From a virus, in the IMG/VR virus record IMGVR_UViG_3300020021_000028, positions 1-38,477 of that record: a stretch of DNA of 38,477 nt; one strand, 5' to 3'. The notes under the pieces were generated by a model, which saw nothing but the letters and a program-made list of their open reading frames with translations, searched no databases and was not told the origin of the DNA. Below are positions 28,320-36,154 of the stretch, piece by piece. The first letter of the stretch is position 1. The number at the start of each line of letters is the position of its first letter. Both the position numbers and the translations under genes were made by a program.

Positions 28320-30855
28320 CAGCGTGCGGATCGCGATCACGGGTAGTTCCACTGACGCGCAGAACGCTATCGAGGCCGCGAACCGTGCCGCCAAGGAGGC
28401 GGCCGGCGGGGGTCTGGACAAGCTCAAGGGCGCGTTGCTCTCCCTGGCACCGGCCGCCATCCCCATCGCTGCCAGCCTGGTCCCCATCGCCGCGCACATG
28501 GGCGCCGGGGCAGTGGCGGCGGGGGCGTTCGCAGCCGCGATCATCCCGCAGGTGAAGCAGTTCGGGGAGCTGTCCACCGCGCAGGACAAGGCGACCGCTG
28601 CAGCGGCCAAGTACGGGGCCGGCTCCAAGCAGGCGGCCGAGGCCAGCGACCTGGCGTACGAGGCACTGAAAGCCCTGCCGCCCGAGACGCAGCGGGCGGC
28701 CGAGGCTTTCTCGATCCTTAAGGACAGCTATCAGGGCTGGTCCGACAGCCTCGCCAAGGACACCATGCCCGTCTTCGCCAAGGGCCTGGCGGTGGTGAAC
28801 GCGCTGCTTCCGCAGACCACGGGCCTGGTCACCGGGGCGTCCAAGCAGTTCGACCGGCTGGTGACCACCCTCGGCGGGCAGGTCTCCACTCCCGGGTTCG
28901 ACGCGGCGGCGGCCAGGTTCAGGAAGTTCGCGAACGAATCGCTGAAGAGCGCGACGGATGAGGCCATCCACTTGGAGCGGGTGCTGTCGCAGGGCGACGC
29001 CAGCGGCCCCATCAGCACGTTCATGGACTACGTCAACAAAACCGGGCCGGAAGTAAAGGACACGCTGCGTAACCTCGGTGACACGCTGCTACATGTGGGC
29101 GAGGCTGCCGCCGACGCGGGCCCCGGGATGCTGTCCGTGGTCAACGTGCTCGCCAAGATCGTGGACTCCGTACCGGAAGCCGTACTGACCAGGCTCGTAC
29201 AGCTGTACACGGTCCTCAAGCTGATGGCGCTGACCAAGGTGGGTGTCGAGCTGGCGGGGGCCGCGGTGCTGCGCCTCGCGGGCTCGATCAATGCGGCGGG
29301 CATCCGGATGGCCGCGGCCGGCGGCGGGGTGCGCGGCCTGGCCGCGGAGTTCGGCCGGCTGTCCACTGCCACCAAGATCACTGGCACGCTGGCCGCCATC
29401 GCAGCGCTGTACCTGGTGGTCAACAAACTCACCGAGTCGAGCCGGAAAGCCCCGGACATCGACAGGATGACCACCGCTATCGGCCGGCTCGGGGACACCG
29501 GCAAGGTTAGCGGGGAAGCCGCGCGGATCTTCGGTTCTGACCTGAGCGGTCTTGCCAAGGATATTGACCGGGTGACCGGCGGCGGTTCCAAGATGGACCA
29601 CTTCAACGATGTCATGAACAAAGTCTTTTCCCTGGGAATGGCCAAGTCCAATTCGGCCAAGCAGGCGAGCAAGGATCTTGACGCGCTGGACAAGAGCCTT
29701 GCCAACCTGGTGCAGGGCGGCCATGCGGACCTGGCCGCGCAGGCTATAAAGGATCTACAGAACGAGACCGGCAAGAAGATCCCCACCAAGTCGCTCGACA
29801 ATTACAAGAGCGCGCTAGCGGACCTGGATTACGAGAACAAGCTCGCGTCGGAATCCCTCGGCCTTTTCGGGGCGCAGTCCCTGGAAGTGCAGAAGCGGCT
29901 CAACGCACAGAAGCAGAGCGCACAGGGATTGCAGCAGGCGATTCTGGACCTCAATGACGCGAACCGCGCCGGCATGGACGCCATGTCGGATTTCGAACAG
30001 GCCATTGACGACTCCACCGCCGCGATAAAGGGGCACCGGAACGCGCTGTCGTACAGTAACGGCGAGCTGGACCTGACCAGCAAGAAGGCGCGCGAGGCGT
30101 ACAAGCCGCTGTCCGACCTGGCCAGTACCGCGGAGGCCGCGGCCACTGCCGCGATCCAGCAGGGCAAGAGCCAGGACTACGCCAACGGCATCCTGATCCG
30201 GGCGCACGACCAGCTAGTCAAGGCAGGCCAGCAGATGGGCCTGACCCGGTCGCAAGCGATCAAGCTGGCCGACTCGCTCGACAACATCAAGGACCCGAAG
30301 ATCAAGGTCACGGGCTCGGTGGCGCAGCTCACCAGCGTCATCGCGGACGCAAAGCGCAAGCTGGCGTCCCTGCCCAAGTCGCATTCCTCCCGGGTCAACG
30401 CCGATTCCTCGCAGTTGCGGAACGTGATCAGGGACGCTCAGGCGCGCATCAACTCGCTCCGGGGGAAGACCGTGCCGATCATCATCTCGCAGACCTACAC
30501 CACGCACGGGAGCGTGGCCCATGAGGGCGGCGGGTACGCCACCGGCGGCCCGGTGGGTCTTGGCCGGCGCGCCGGTACCGCGGCGGTGGGCGGCCCGCGC
30601 AGCGACATGACGTGGGTCGGTGAAGCAGGGCCGGAGCTGGTCAGCCTCGCGCCCGGAAGCTCGGTCCGGCCGCACGCCAACTCGGTGATGGACGCCCGGG
30701 GCGGCGGGAGCGGGGGAGGCGAGGCGCAGCACATCTACCTGATGGTGCCGGACGGCCGTGTGCTGGCCGAGTGGCTGTTGGAGCCCATGCGGAACTTGGT
30801 GATCCGCAAGGGCCGCGGGGACGTGCAGCAGACCTGGGGAAAGAGGGTTGGCTGA
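28312..30855 (+). CDS. Tape measure protein, 847 aa
   Basis: A long helical, Ala-rich protein with hydrophobic segments near the N-terminus (LLSLAPAAIPIAASLVPIAA and AGAVAAGAFAAAIIPQV) and in the middle (TLAAIAALYLVVNKL), flanked by coiled-coil regions. The Gly-rich C-terminus (VAHEGGGYATGGPVGLGRRA, then WVGEAGPELVSL) is typical of actinophage tape measures. It sets tail length; at the usual ~1.5 Å per residue it predicts a tail of roughly 120-130 nm. It overlaps the chaperone end and is followed at once by the minor tail gene. Confidence 0.92.
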   Translation: MTNSVRIAITGSSTDAQNAIEAANRAAKEAAGGGLDKLKGALLSLAPAAIPIAASLVPIAAHMGAGAVAAGAFAAAIIPQVKQFGELSTAQDKATAAAAKYGAGSKQAAEASDLAYEALKALPPETQRAAEAFSILKDSYQGWSDSLAKDTMPVFAKGLAVVNALLPQTTGLVTGASKQFDRLVTTLGGQVSTPGFDAAAARFRKFANESLKSATDEAIHLERVLSQGDASGPISTFMDYVNKTGPEVKDTLRNLGDTLLHVGEAAADAGPGMLSVVNVLAKIVDSVPEAVLTRLVQLYTVLKLMALTKVGVELAGAAVLRLAGSINAAGIRMAAAGGGVRGLAAEFGRLSTATKITGTLAAIAALYLVVNKLTESSRKAPDIDRMTTAIGRLGDTGKVSGEAARIFGSDLSGLAKDIDRVTGGGSKMDHFNDVMNKVFSLGMAKSNSAKQASKDLDALDKSLANLVQGGHADLAAQAIKDLQNETGKKIPTKSLDNYKSALADLDYENKLASESLGLFGAQSLEVQKRLNAQKQSAQGLQQAILDLNDANRAGMDAMSDFEQAIDDSTAAIKGHRNALSYSNGELDLTSKKAREAYKPLSDLASTAEAAATAAIQQGKSQDYANGILIRAHDQLVKAGQQMGLTRSQAIKLADSLDNIKDPKIKVTGSVAQLTSVIADAKRKLASLPKSHSSRVNADSSQLRNVIRDAQARINSLRGKTVPIIISQTYTTHGSVAHEGGGYATGGPVGLGRRAGTAAVGGPRSDMTWVGEAGPELVSLAPGSSVRPHANSVMDARGGGSGGGEAQHIYLMVPDGRVLAEWLLEPMRNLVIRKGRGDVQQTWGKRVG

Positions 30856-33641
30856 TGGCCGGGCGATTCGCACCCAGCGTGCAGCTACAGATCAACGGGG
30901 TCTGGACCGACGTGACGTCCCGGGTCCGCGGCGCCATCGATGTGGAGTACGGGATCAAGGCGTCGGGCGGGAAGATCGCGGACCCTGCCAGTTGTTCGAT
31001 GACGCTGGAGAACAATGACGGGGCCCTGTCCATCCGCAACCCCCTGTCGCCGTACTACCCGTGGCTGGGGGTCAACACCCCGATCAGGGTGGGGCAGGCC
31101 GTCATCGGGGCCGCCCCGTGGCTGGACATGCCCAACGGGAGCACCGGCCGCGCAAGCACCCCGGACGCGGCGGTGCTCGACATCACGGGGGACCTGGACC
31201 TTCGTGCGGATATCGAGTGCGCCGTGTGGGGTGACGCGGTCGATTCCAACCTGGGCGCTCAGGAGATCATGGGCAAGTCCACGGCGGTGGGGTCGCAGAA
31301 GTCCTGGCTCTTCCTCGTCACCTCGGACGGGGGTCTGAAGCTGTTCTGGTCCGCGGACGGGAGTACTGACCTGGGGGTCGCGTCCGTCGCGGTGGGCCAG
31401 GTGCCCGGTGCCCGGCTCAGTGTCCGGGTCACGCTTGACGTGGACAATGGCTCCAGCGGCTGGACGGCTACTTTCTACACCAGCACCACGCCGGGCACTT
31501 CAGGCCCCTGGACGATGCTCGGTACGCCGATCACTGTCGCGGGCATCACCTCGATCTTCAACAGCACGACGGCCGTCCACGTGGGGGACGTGGCCACGGT
31601 TGGTTTCGGGAACCTGGCAAGGAAGATCTTCAAGGCCGAGGTGCGGTCCGGGATCGGCGGGACGATCGTGGCCAACCCCGACTTCACCGCGCAGGCCCTG
31701 GGCGCCACCAGCTTCGCGGACACCGCCCCGTCCGCGCGCACCTGGACCGTCACGGCCGGCGCGGTGACCAACGTCTACCGGCGGTTCACCGGCCAGGTCA
31801 GCGAGTATCCGCCGACCTGGGACACGGGCGGCCAGGACGTCACGGTGCCCATCGTGGCGGCCAGTGCGCTGGACCGGTACAGCCGGTCGCGTACGGTCCT
31901 GTCGTCCACGCTCCGGCGCAGGATCGCGTCCTACTTCGGCCCCGCAGGCCCGAACACCTTGATCGCGTACTGGCCGTGCGAGGACGGGGCGGACGCCACG
32001 ACGGCCATGTCCCCTATCCCGGGTGTGGCGCCCATGACCACGTCCGGGGTCACGTTCGCCTCGGACAGCACCCTGCCCGGGTCGTCTCCGCTGCCCGTGC
32101 TCGGCACGGACAGCTCCACCTCGGAGGGGGCGGTGCCTTTCGCTGCACCCGGGCAGTGGGATGTCGAGCTGGTATACAAGATCCCTGCCGTCCCCCCGAG
32201 CAATTCAGCATTCTTCTATATCAATTCGTCTACAGGCACATGGCGCATCGCCATCGATTCCACGCTTATCCACGTAGACGTTTTCGATACCACGGGCACT
32301 TCCGTGTACAGCCTTGCCGGGATAACCAACCTCGGATTCACCGGGGCGTGGACGCACTTCAATTTCCAGACGCAGACGTCCGGATCGAACACGTCCTATC
32401 ACATGGGGTGGGTCGTGACCGGGGGCGGCGGGTTCTTCTGGGAAGACACGGTCACCGGCATTCTTCCGGGCCGGGTTACCAGCGTGGTGCAGTCCCATGG
32501 CGGCACGCTGGGGCAGATGTCTTTCGGGCACATCGCGGTCTTCAACGCCTACAACCTCGGCAACGCCGCGTTCTCAGGGGCCGACACGGGATTCAATCTG
32601 GAAAGGTCCACTGCCCGCGTCGTCCGCCTCGCCAAGGAGCAGGTGATTCCCATGTCCATCGTGGGCGCGGCGGGGGACGGGGTCCAGATGGGGCCGCAGC
32701 CGATAGACACCGTGATCAATACCCTGACCGACGCGGTACTTGCGGAGGAGACTTTCCTGTACGAGGCGCGGGATTTCGCGGGGCTCCGCTTCCGGAACCT
32801 CAACTCGATCTACGCGCAGCCGTCCATGCTCGATCTGCCGTACCGGTCCGGGTCCGGGAAGCAGATGATCGTCGCGCCGTTCAAGCCCGTGGGCGACTTG
32901 CAGAACGTGGTCAACGACAGCACGGTGACCATGGCCAACGGCACCTCCGCCCGGGTGCAGGTGACCACCGGACGCCTGTCCGTGCAGGAGGCGCCCAACG
33001 GGATCGGCACCGGCTACGCGGAGAACATCCCTGAGAACCTGGGCTACGCCAGCGACACCGCCGACCATGCCGGGTGGAGATCTTTTGTCGGCACCTTCGA
33101 CGCCGACCGGTACCCGAGTATCAGTCTCCGGCTGGAAAAGGATCTGACCCGGGTGCCGGACGTGGCGCGCCTAGACGTGACCCACCGGCTCAGGGTGCTG
33201 GCTCCGCTCCTCAGCCAGATGGCGCCCACCACCGTGGACCAGATGCTGCTGGGGTACTCCGAGCAGCTCGATCAGTTCTCATGGCTGTGGACGGGCGCCT
33301 GTCAGCCGCACGGGCCGTACGGGTCGGTACTCCGCTACGACGACGCGGTGGCCAAGTACGACGCCCCGAGCTGTACCCTGTCCGCCGGCATGACCACCAC
33401 GGCGACCTCCGCATCGGTGGTGCACGCCTACGACGCGGACCGGTGGGCGGACAGCGCGACCTACCCGGGGGACTTCCCTTTCAGCGTGGTCATAGCCGGC
33501 GAGGTCTGCACGTGCACCGCAGTCACGGGCACTACCGCGGTGCAGACCATGACGCTGACACGCAGCGTTAACGGCATCATCAAGGCGCAGGTCACCGGGG
33601 AACCCGTGCACCTCGCAGCCCCCAGCGTCTACGGATTGTGA
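30855..33641 (+). CDS. Minor tail protein with LamG/concanavalin-like domains, 928 aa
   Basis: Starts at ATG 30855 directly on the tape measure stop. The N-terminus (FAPSVQLQINGVWTDVTSRV, then GIKASGGKIADPASCSMTLE) is the usual distal-tail/baseplate entry domain. Residues ~100-290 and ~400-580 look like two jelly-roll (LamG/concanavalin) modules, of the kind that bind sugars on the host surface. The C-terminal ~280 residues return to a tail-associated fold (DVARLDVTHRLRVLAPLLSQ). Bases ~32190-32650 are noticeably AT-richer than the flanks, suggesting an exchanged receptor-binding module. Confidence 0.8.
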   Translation: MAGRFAPSVQLQINGVWTDVTSRVRGAIDVEYGIKASGGKIADPASCSMTLENNDGALSIRNPLSPYYPWLGVNTPIRVGQAVIGAAPWLDMPNGSTGRASTPDAAVLDITGDLDLRADIECAVWGDAVDSNLGAQEIMGKSTAVGSQKSWLFLVTSDGGLKLFWSADGSTDLGVASVAVGQVPGARLSVRVTLDVDNGSSGWTATFYTSTTPGTSGPWTMLGTPITVAGITSIFNSTTAVHVGDVATVGFGNLARKIFKAEVRSGIGGTIVANPDFTAQALGATSFADTAPSARTWTVTAGAVTNVYRRFTGQVSEYPPTWDTGGQDVTVPIVAASALDRYSRSRTVLSSTLRRRIASYFGPAGPNTLIAYWPCEDGADATTAMSPIPGVAPMTTSGVTFASDSTLPGSSPLPVLGTDSSTSEGAVPFAAPGQWDVELVYKIPAVPPSNSAFFYINSSTGTWRIAIDSTLIHVDVFDTTGTSVYSLAGITNLGFTGAWTHFNFQTQTSGSNTSYHMGWVVTGGGGFFWEDTVTGILPGRVTSVVQSHGGTLGQMSFGHIAVFNAYNLGNAAFSGADTGFNLERSTARVVRLAKEQVIPMSIVGAAGDGVQMGPQPIDTVINTLTDAVLAEETFLYEARDFAGLRFRNLNSIYAQPSMLDLPYRSGSGKQMIVAPFKPVGDLQNVVNDSTVTMANGTSARVQVTTGRLSVQEAPNGIGTGYAENIPENLGYASDTADHAGWRSFVGTFDADRYPSISLRLEKDLTRVPDVARLDVTHRLRVLAPLLSQMAPTTVDQMLLGYSEQLDQFSWLWTGACQPHGPYGSVLRYDDAVAKYDAPSCTLSAGMTTTATSASVVHAYDADRWADSATYPGDFPFSVVIAGEVCTCTAVTGTTAVQTMTLTRSVNGIIKAQVTGEPVHLAAPSVYGL

Positions 33642-33650
33642 GCACGGATC

Positions 33651-34145
33651 ATGACGGGTGTCCTGGCAGGCCAGACCATTTCATCGGCCCGGGAGAATGA
33701 CAACAGCTCGCGGACTACGGCCTATACCGCGATCACGGCGAACGCCGCCCTGAACTCGGGGGTGGAGACTGTGTACATCACCACGCCCACGATCCTGTTC
33801 CGGAACAACCGCGCTTTCCGGGTCACCGCCAAGGGGAGGTGGAACCCCACTGCGGCCAACGACCAGTTGCAGATCGGGGTGCGGAAAACAAACGCCTCCA
33901 CCACGCCCAAGCTGATGGACACTTTCCGTATCAGCAGCGCGGGCACCGGGACGTACTCGTTCTTCTACCAGACCGTGATCATCAATACGTCCGGCGGGGA
34001 CATCTCCGTGCCCCTGGTGGCCACGTGCATGCGCGCGTCCGGAACCAGCGTGACCGTCCAGGGGTCCACCGCCGACCCCTCGTACCTGATGGTGGAGGAC
34101 ATCGGGCCGGCCTCGGACTACCCTGCCGCGTGCAGCATGACCTAG
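33651..34145 (+). CDS. Minor tail/virion protein, 164 aa
   Basis: Last rightward gene. MTGVLAGQTISSARENDNSS is a start often seen in short actinophage tail proteins; the body is beta-rich (TVYITTPTILFRNNRAFRVT, then KGRWNPTAANDQLQIGVRKT) and ends with VTVQGSTADPSYLMVEDIGP. This is consistent with a small fibre- or tip-associated protein. It starts 10 bases after the previous stop and is followed by the convergent terminator. Confidence 0.7.
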   Translation: MTGVLAGQTISSARENDNSSRTTAYTAITANAALNSGVETVYITTPTILFRNNRAFRVTAKGRWNPTAANDQLQIGVRKTNASTTPKLMDTFRISSAGTGTYSFFYQTVIINTSGGDISVPLVATCMRASGTSVTVQGSTADPSYLMVEDIGPASDYPAACSMT

Positions 34146-34172
34146 GCTGCCCCTGTGCCGCTCCGCACGCAG

Positions 34173-34204
34173 AGAGACCCCCGGCTGACACACCGGGGGT
34201 CTCT
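34173..34204. terminator. Bidirectional terminator at the convergence point
   Basis: Perfect 12-bp arms AGAGACCCCCGG (34173-34184) and CCGGGGGTCTCT (34193-34204) surround the loop CTGACACA. It ends the rightward tail transcript and the leftward HNH transcript. The inner 20 bases, 34179-34198, recur in inverted orientation at 34772-34791. Confidence 0.85.
34179..34198 (+). repeat. Left copy of 20-bp inverted repeat flanking the HNH gene
   Basis: CCCCGGCTGACACACCGGGG, identical to the minus strand of 34772-34791. It lies 13 bases from the end of the HNH gene. Confidence 0.85.
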
Positions 34205-34210
34205 GGCGTT

Positions 34211-34738
34211 CTACGCGGGCCCGTGGTTCAGGTAGTCGATCGCGGCCTGCAACAGGACCGGGTCATCCTGGAACTGGCCTAGGCCCGTATTGCACGGAGA
34301 GCACAGTATTCCGCGTACGCATTTTCCGCAGGAACGGTATCCAGGGCAGCATGAATGATCGTGATCCACGTGGAATTGCCCGCGTCCTACTGGCGTATCT
34401 GTCCCGCACACCGCGCACGAATAATTCTGGGCTCTCCACATTGAATCGTATTGATATTCAGCTAGACTGTATTGGCTTAGCCTTTGTTGTTTACGGGACC
34501 TGGCCCTAGCCCTACCTCCATGCGGTGACGCTTTGTATGTAGCGGACCGGTCCCGTTGGTACTCCGGGTTTTCTAGTTGCCTTTTTTGGTAGTTAGCCTT
34601 ACTGCCCTTTCTGTGGCACTCTATGCACTGAGAGGCCCTAGGCAGAACTCCATCCTTTCGACGGGCAGATTCACCCTTATAATGGAACTGGTCCAGCGCC
34701 TTGACCTCTTTGCAATTCGTGCACGTCTTGGTCTCCAC
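34211..34738 (-). CDS. Endonuclease VII-type HNH endonuclease, 175 aa
   Basis: N-terminal zinc pair CTNC (6-9) and CIEC, a basic middle (RSATYKASPHGGRARARSRK), then CAVC, FHVDHDH (catalytic Asp/His) and GILCSPCNTGLG, the endonuclease VII-like HNH signature. An extra CCPGYRSCGKC loop adds Cys residues. The GTG at 34738 has AAGGAG upstream. The gene is much AT-richer than the genome and unlike its neighbours in codon use, which points to recent transfer. It is enclosed by inverted copies of a terminator-like hairpin. It could be a homing endonuclease or a branch-cutting enzyme. Confidence 0.9.
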   Translation of the reverse strand: METKTCTNCKEVKALDQFHYKGESARRKDGVLPRASQCIECHRKGSKANYQKRQLENPEYQRDRSATYKASPHGGRARARSRKQQRLSQYSLAEYQYDSMWRAQNYSCAVCGTDTPVGRGQFHVDHDHSCCPGYRSCGKCVRGILCSPCNTGLGQFQDDPVLLQAAIDYLNHGPA

Positions 34739-34760
34739 CTGTGCTCGCTCCTTAGCACAG

Positions 34761-34801
34761 AACGGCCCGGTCCCCGGTGTGTCAGCCGGGGCCGGACCGT
34801 T
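34761..34801 (-). terminator. Terminator between the 55-aa ORF and the HNH gene
   Basis: Arms 34761-34777 and 34786-34801 pair with one bulge and one mismatch round the loop TGTGTCAG. It would stop leftward transcription from the DUF732 operon before the HNH gene. Its core is the inverted copy of the terminator at 34173-34204. Confidence 0.65.
34772..34791 (-). repeat. Right copy of 20-bp inverted repeat flanking the HNH gene
   Basis: On the minus strand this reads CCCCGGCTGACACACCGGGG, exactly the sequence at 34179-34198. The HNH gene lies between the two copies. Confidence 0.85.
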
Positions 34802-34815
34802 CGCGTTCCTGCCTG

Positions 34816-34983
34816 CTACCGGTCGCCGTACGCCCGGTCTATCTGCTCCGCGTCGGCGGCGATCTGCTCATCGGTCGGGGGCTGGAACTGGTCGTCCAGG
34901 TGCTTGGCCTCCGCGTCGCCCATGAGCGCGCGCTGCACAGTCCCGGGGGTCTCCCCGCTGTCGGGCTTTCCTCGGTGGCTCAC
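34816..34983 (-). CDS. Hypothetical small acidic protein, 55 aa
   Basis: The sequence starts VSHRGKPDSGETPGTVQRAL and ends in an acidic helix (EQIAADAEQIDRAYGDR). The GTG at 34983 shares one base with the stop of the DUF732 gene. There is no membrane or metal signature and no family is recognised. It is the last gene before a terminator in the short leftward operon 35928-34816. Confidence 0.55.
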   Translation of the reverse strand: MSHRGKPDSGETPGTVQRALMGDAEAKHLDDQFQPPTDEQIAADAEQIDRAYGDR

Positions 34984-35459
34984 TACGTGTCCTCTCCCTC
35001 GTAATCCGCCACGTCCTGTGCGTAGGCGGGGCAGTAGGCGACCGTGGCCGCATCCATGATTTCGGACATCGTTTCCAGGGACAGGCTGTGCGCCACCGCC
35101 ACCGCGTACACGTCGCTGACCGAGGCGCCCGTGTCCAGCACCCCGCATGCGGTCCGCCCCACCCGGGCAAGGTCCGGTCCCGAATTTACGGCGAGCAGTT
35201 CCGGGTCCTCGGCACTGACGATGTCCAGGAAGACCGCGTCGTCGTCCGTACCGCCCTGTGCGGCCGGGGCCCCCGGGTCGTCCTGCGCGGCCGGCACGGG
35301 GGATGCGCCCGTGGTGGGCACGGGCCGGGCGCCGTGGTCGGACCCGGACCTGCCGCCGAAGTGCACGACGCCGTAGATCAGGGCGACCAGGATCGCGGCT
35401 ACGACCAGGTACGGGACGCAGCCCTTCCCCGCGGGCGGCTGGTCGTGGTGCATGGTCAT
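34983..35459 (-). CDS. DUF732-like membrane-anchored secreted protein, 158 aa
   Basis: A short basic N-terminus is followed by a hydrophobic helix (about 16-35, VPYLVVAAILVALIYGVVHF), acting as membrane anchor or uncleaved signal. A Pro/Ala-rich linker follows (ARPVPTTGASPVPAAQDDPG). The C-terminal ~75 residues (VFLDIVSAEDPELLAVNSGP, then GRTACGVLDTGASVSDVY and ATVAYCPAY) match the DUF732 pattern of actinobacterial cell-envelope proteins, with two Cys that probably form a disulphide outside the membrane. Host-derived surface protein in a phage early operon suggests a role at the envelope, for example superinfection exclusion; that is inference only. Confidence 0.75.
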   Translation of the reverse strand: MTMHHDQPPAGKGCVPYLVVAAILVALIYGVVHFGGRSGSDHGARPVPTTGASPVPAAQDDPGAPAAQGGTDDDAVFLDIVSAEDPELLAVNSGPDLARVGRTACGVLDTGASVSDVYAVAVAHSLSLETMSEIMDAATVAYCPAYAQDVADYEGEDT

Positions 35460-35746
35460 CTCAGGCTCTCCGGAATCAGTAGCTGCACGACGTGCGGGGC
35501 GGAGGCGAGACCCGGTACCCGGGGCGCGTACTCGATCAGGGCGTCTTCGACCAGAGCGTCAAGCGCCCGTCGCCCTGCCTGTTCGTCGTCCAGCAGGCCG
35601 GCCGTGATGACAGCCTCGATCACGAACCGGCGCCGGTCGTGCAGGGTCCACGCGATGCGCACGACGATATCCCTGGACGGGTAGTCGACCGAGACAGAGA
35701 GCCGATCGATCCCGTCCGGTTCCGCGGGCTGTGTGATCAGGCTCAT
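35456..35746 (-). CDS. Hypothetical protein, 96 aa
   Basis: ATG 35746 overlaps the upstream gene by four bases, and its stop overlaps the DUF732 start as ATGA. The protein has a strand-rich first half (LSVSVDYPSRDIVVRIAWTL) and helical second half (DDEQAGRRALDALVEDALIE), with a hydrophobic end (HVVQLLIPESLR). No family is recognised. The overlaps make it a firm member of the operon. Confidence 0.65.
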   Translation of the reverse strand: MSLITQPAEPDGIDRLSVSVDYPSRDIVVRIAWTLHDRRRFVIEAVITAGLLDDEQAGRRALDALVEDALIEYAPRVPGLASAPHVVQLLIPESLR

Positions 35747-35928
35747 GCGCTCTGCCCCCGTGATCCGGCCAGGACCAGGCACCCGAGAAGACCGGAGCCC
35801 ATCAGGCCCCACGTGATCGTGGCTGTCAGGTCTATCAGGTCGTCCCGCCGGTGGCGCAGCGTCCAGCACACCGTACCCAGGACCAGGGTCAGCGGCGGGC
35901 GTCGCGTCCTGCTCCGGTGCTTCCTCAT
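35743..35928 (-). CDS. Small membrane protein, 61 aa
   Basis: A basic N-terminus (MRKHRSRTRRPPLTLVLGTV) and a C-terminal hydrophobic helix (ATITWGLMGSGLLGCLVLAG) fit a membrane protein with the positive end inside. The ATG at 35928 is preceded by CGGAGGGAACAGAC, very similar to the leaders of the two early genes at 5031 and 5414. First gene of a four-gene leftward operon; function unknown. Confidence 0.65.
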   Translation of the reverse strand: MRKHRSRTRRPPLTLVLGTVCWTLRHRRDDLIDLTATITWGLMGSGLLGCLVLAGSRGQSA

Positions 35929-35953
35929 GTCTGTTCCCTCCGTTGCAGGGTGG

Positions 35954-36006
35954 CAGCCGCCCGGCCAACGGCGCGGGCTCGACTCGTTTCGTGGGTCGGG
36001 CGGCTG
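35954..36006 (-). terminator. Long-loop hairpin downstream of the tRNA-like gene
   Basis: CAGCCGCCCG (35954-35963) and CGGGCGGCTG (35997-36006) are perfect 10-bp arms separated by 33 bases. It may end or process the tRNA-like transcript. The remaining bases to 35929 are the leader of the small membrane protein. Confidence 0.4.
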
Positions 36007-36008
36007 GG

Positions 36009-36102
36009 TGGACCCGGACCGATTCGAACGGCCGTCCTCGGATGCACGCCAGGCTGCCCCTGACGCTCCGGATACCGCGCTCTGCCACTGAGCTACGGGC
36101 CC
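36009..36102 (-). tRNA. tRNA-like gene with enlarged anticodon region (possible pseudo-tRNA)
   Basis: Three arms are canonical. The acceptor stem is GGGCCCG with CGGGTCC; the D arm is GCTC-AGTGGCA-GAGC; the T arm is GGCCG-TTCGAAT-CGGTC. CCA is not encoded. Between D and T arms there are 45 nt where a class I tRNA has 23, and I could not find a normal 5-bp anticodon stem with a 7-nt loop carrying T33. A hairpin CGTCAGG-ggcag-CCTGGCG occupies that place instead. It could be a tRNA with an insertion, a degenerate tRNA or a tRNA mimic. I give no amino acid. Confidence 0.6.
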
Positions 36103-36108
36103 TGGGGT

Positions 36109-36145
36109 GCCGGCCCCTCCCTACTCCGACGCGGGAGGGGCCGGC
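36109..36145 (-). terminator. Terminator after the OB-like gene
   Basis: Perfect 13-bp arms GCCGGCCCCTCCC (36109-36121) and GGGAGGGGCCGGC (36133-36145) lie 9 bases after the stop of the 267-aa gene and just upstream of the tRNA-like gene. Confidence 0.8.
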
Positions 36146-36154
36146 GGTTGCGGG

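Noticed and set aside
32266-32274. DnaA-box-like TTATCCACG
   Set aside because: A single copy inside the coding sequence of the minor tail protein, far from the replication genes.
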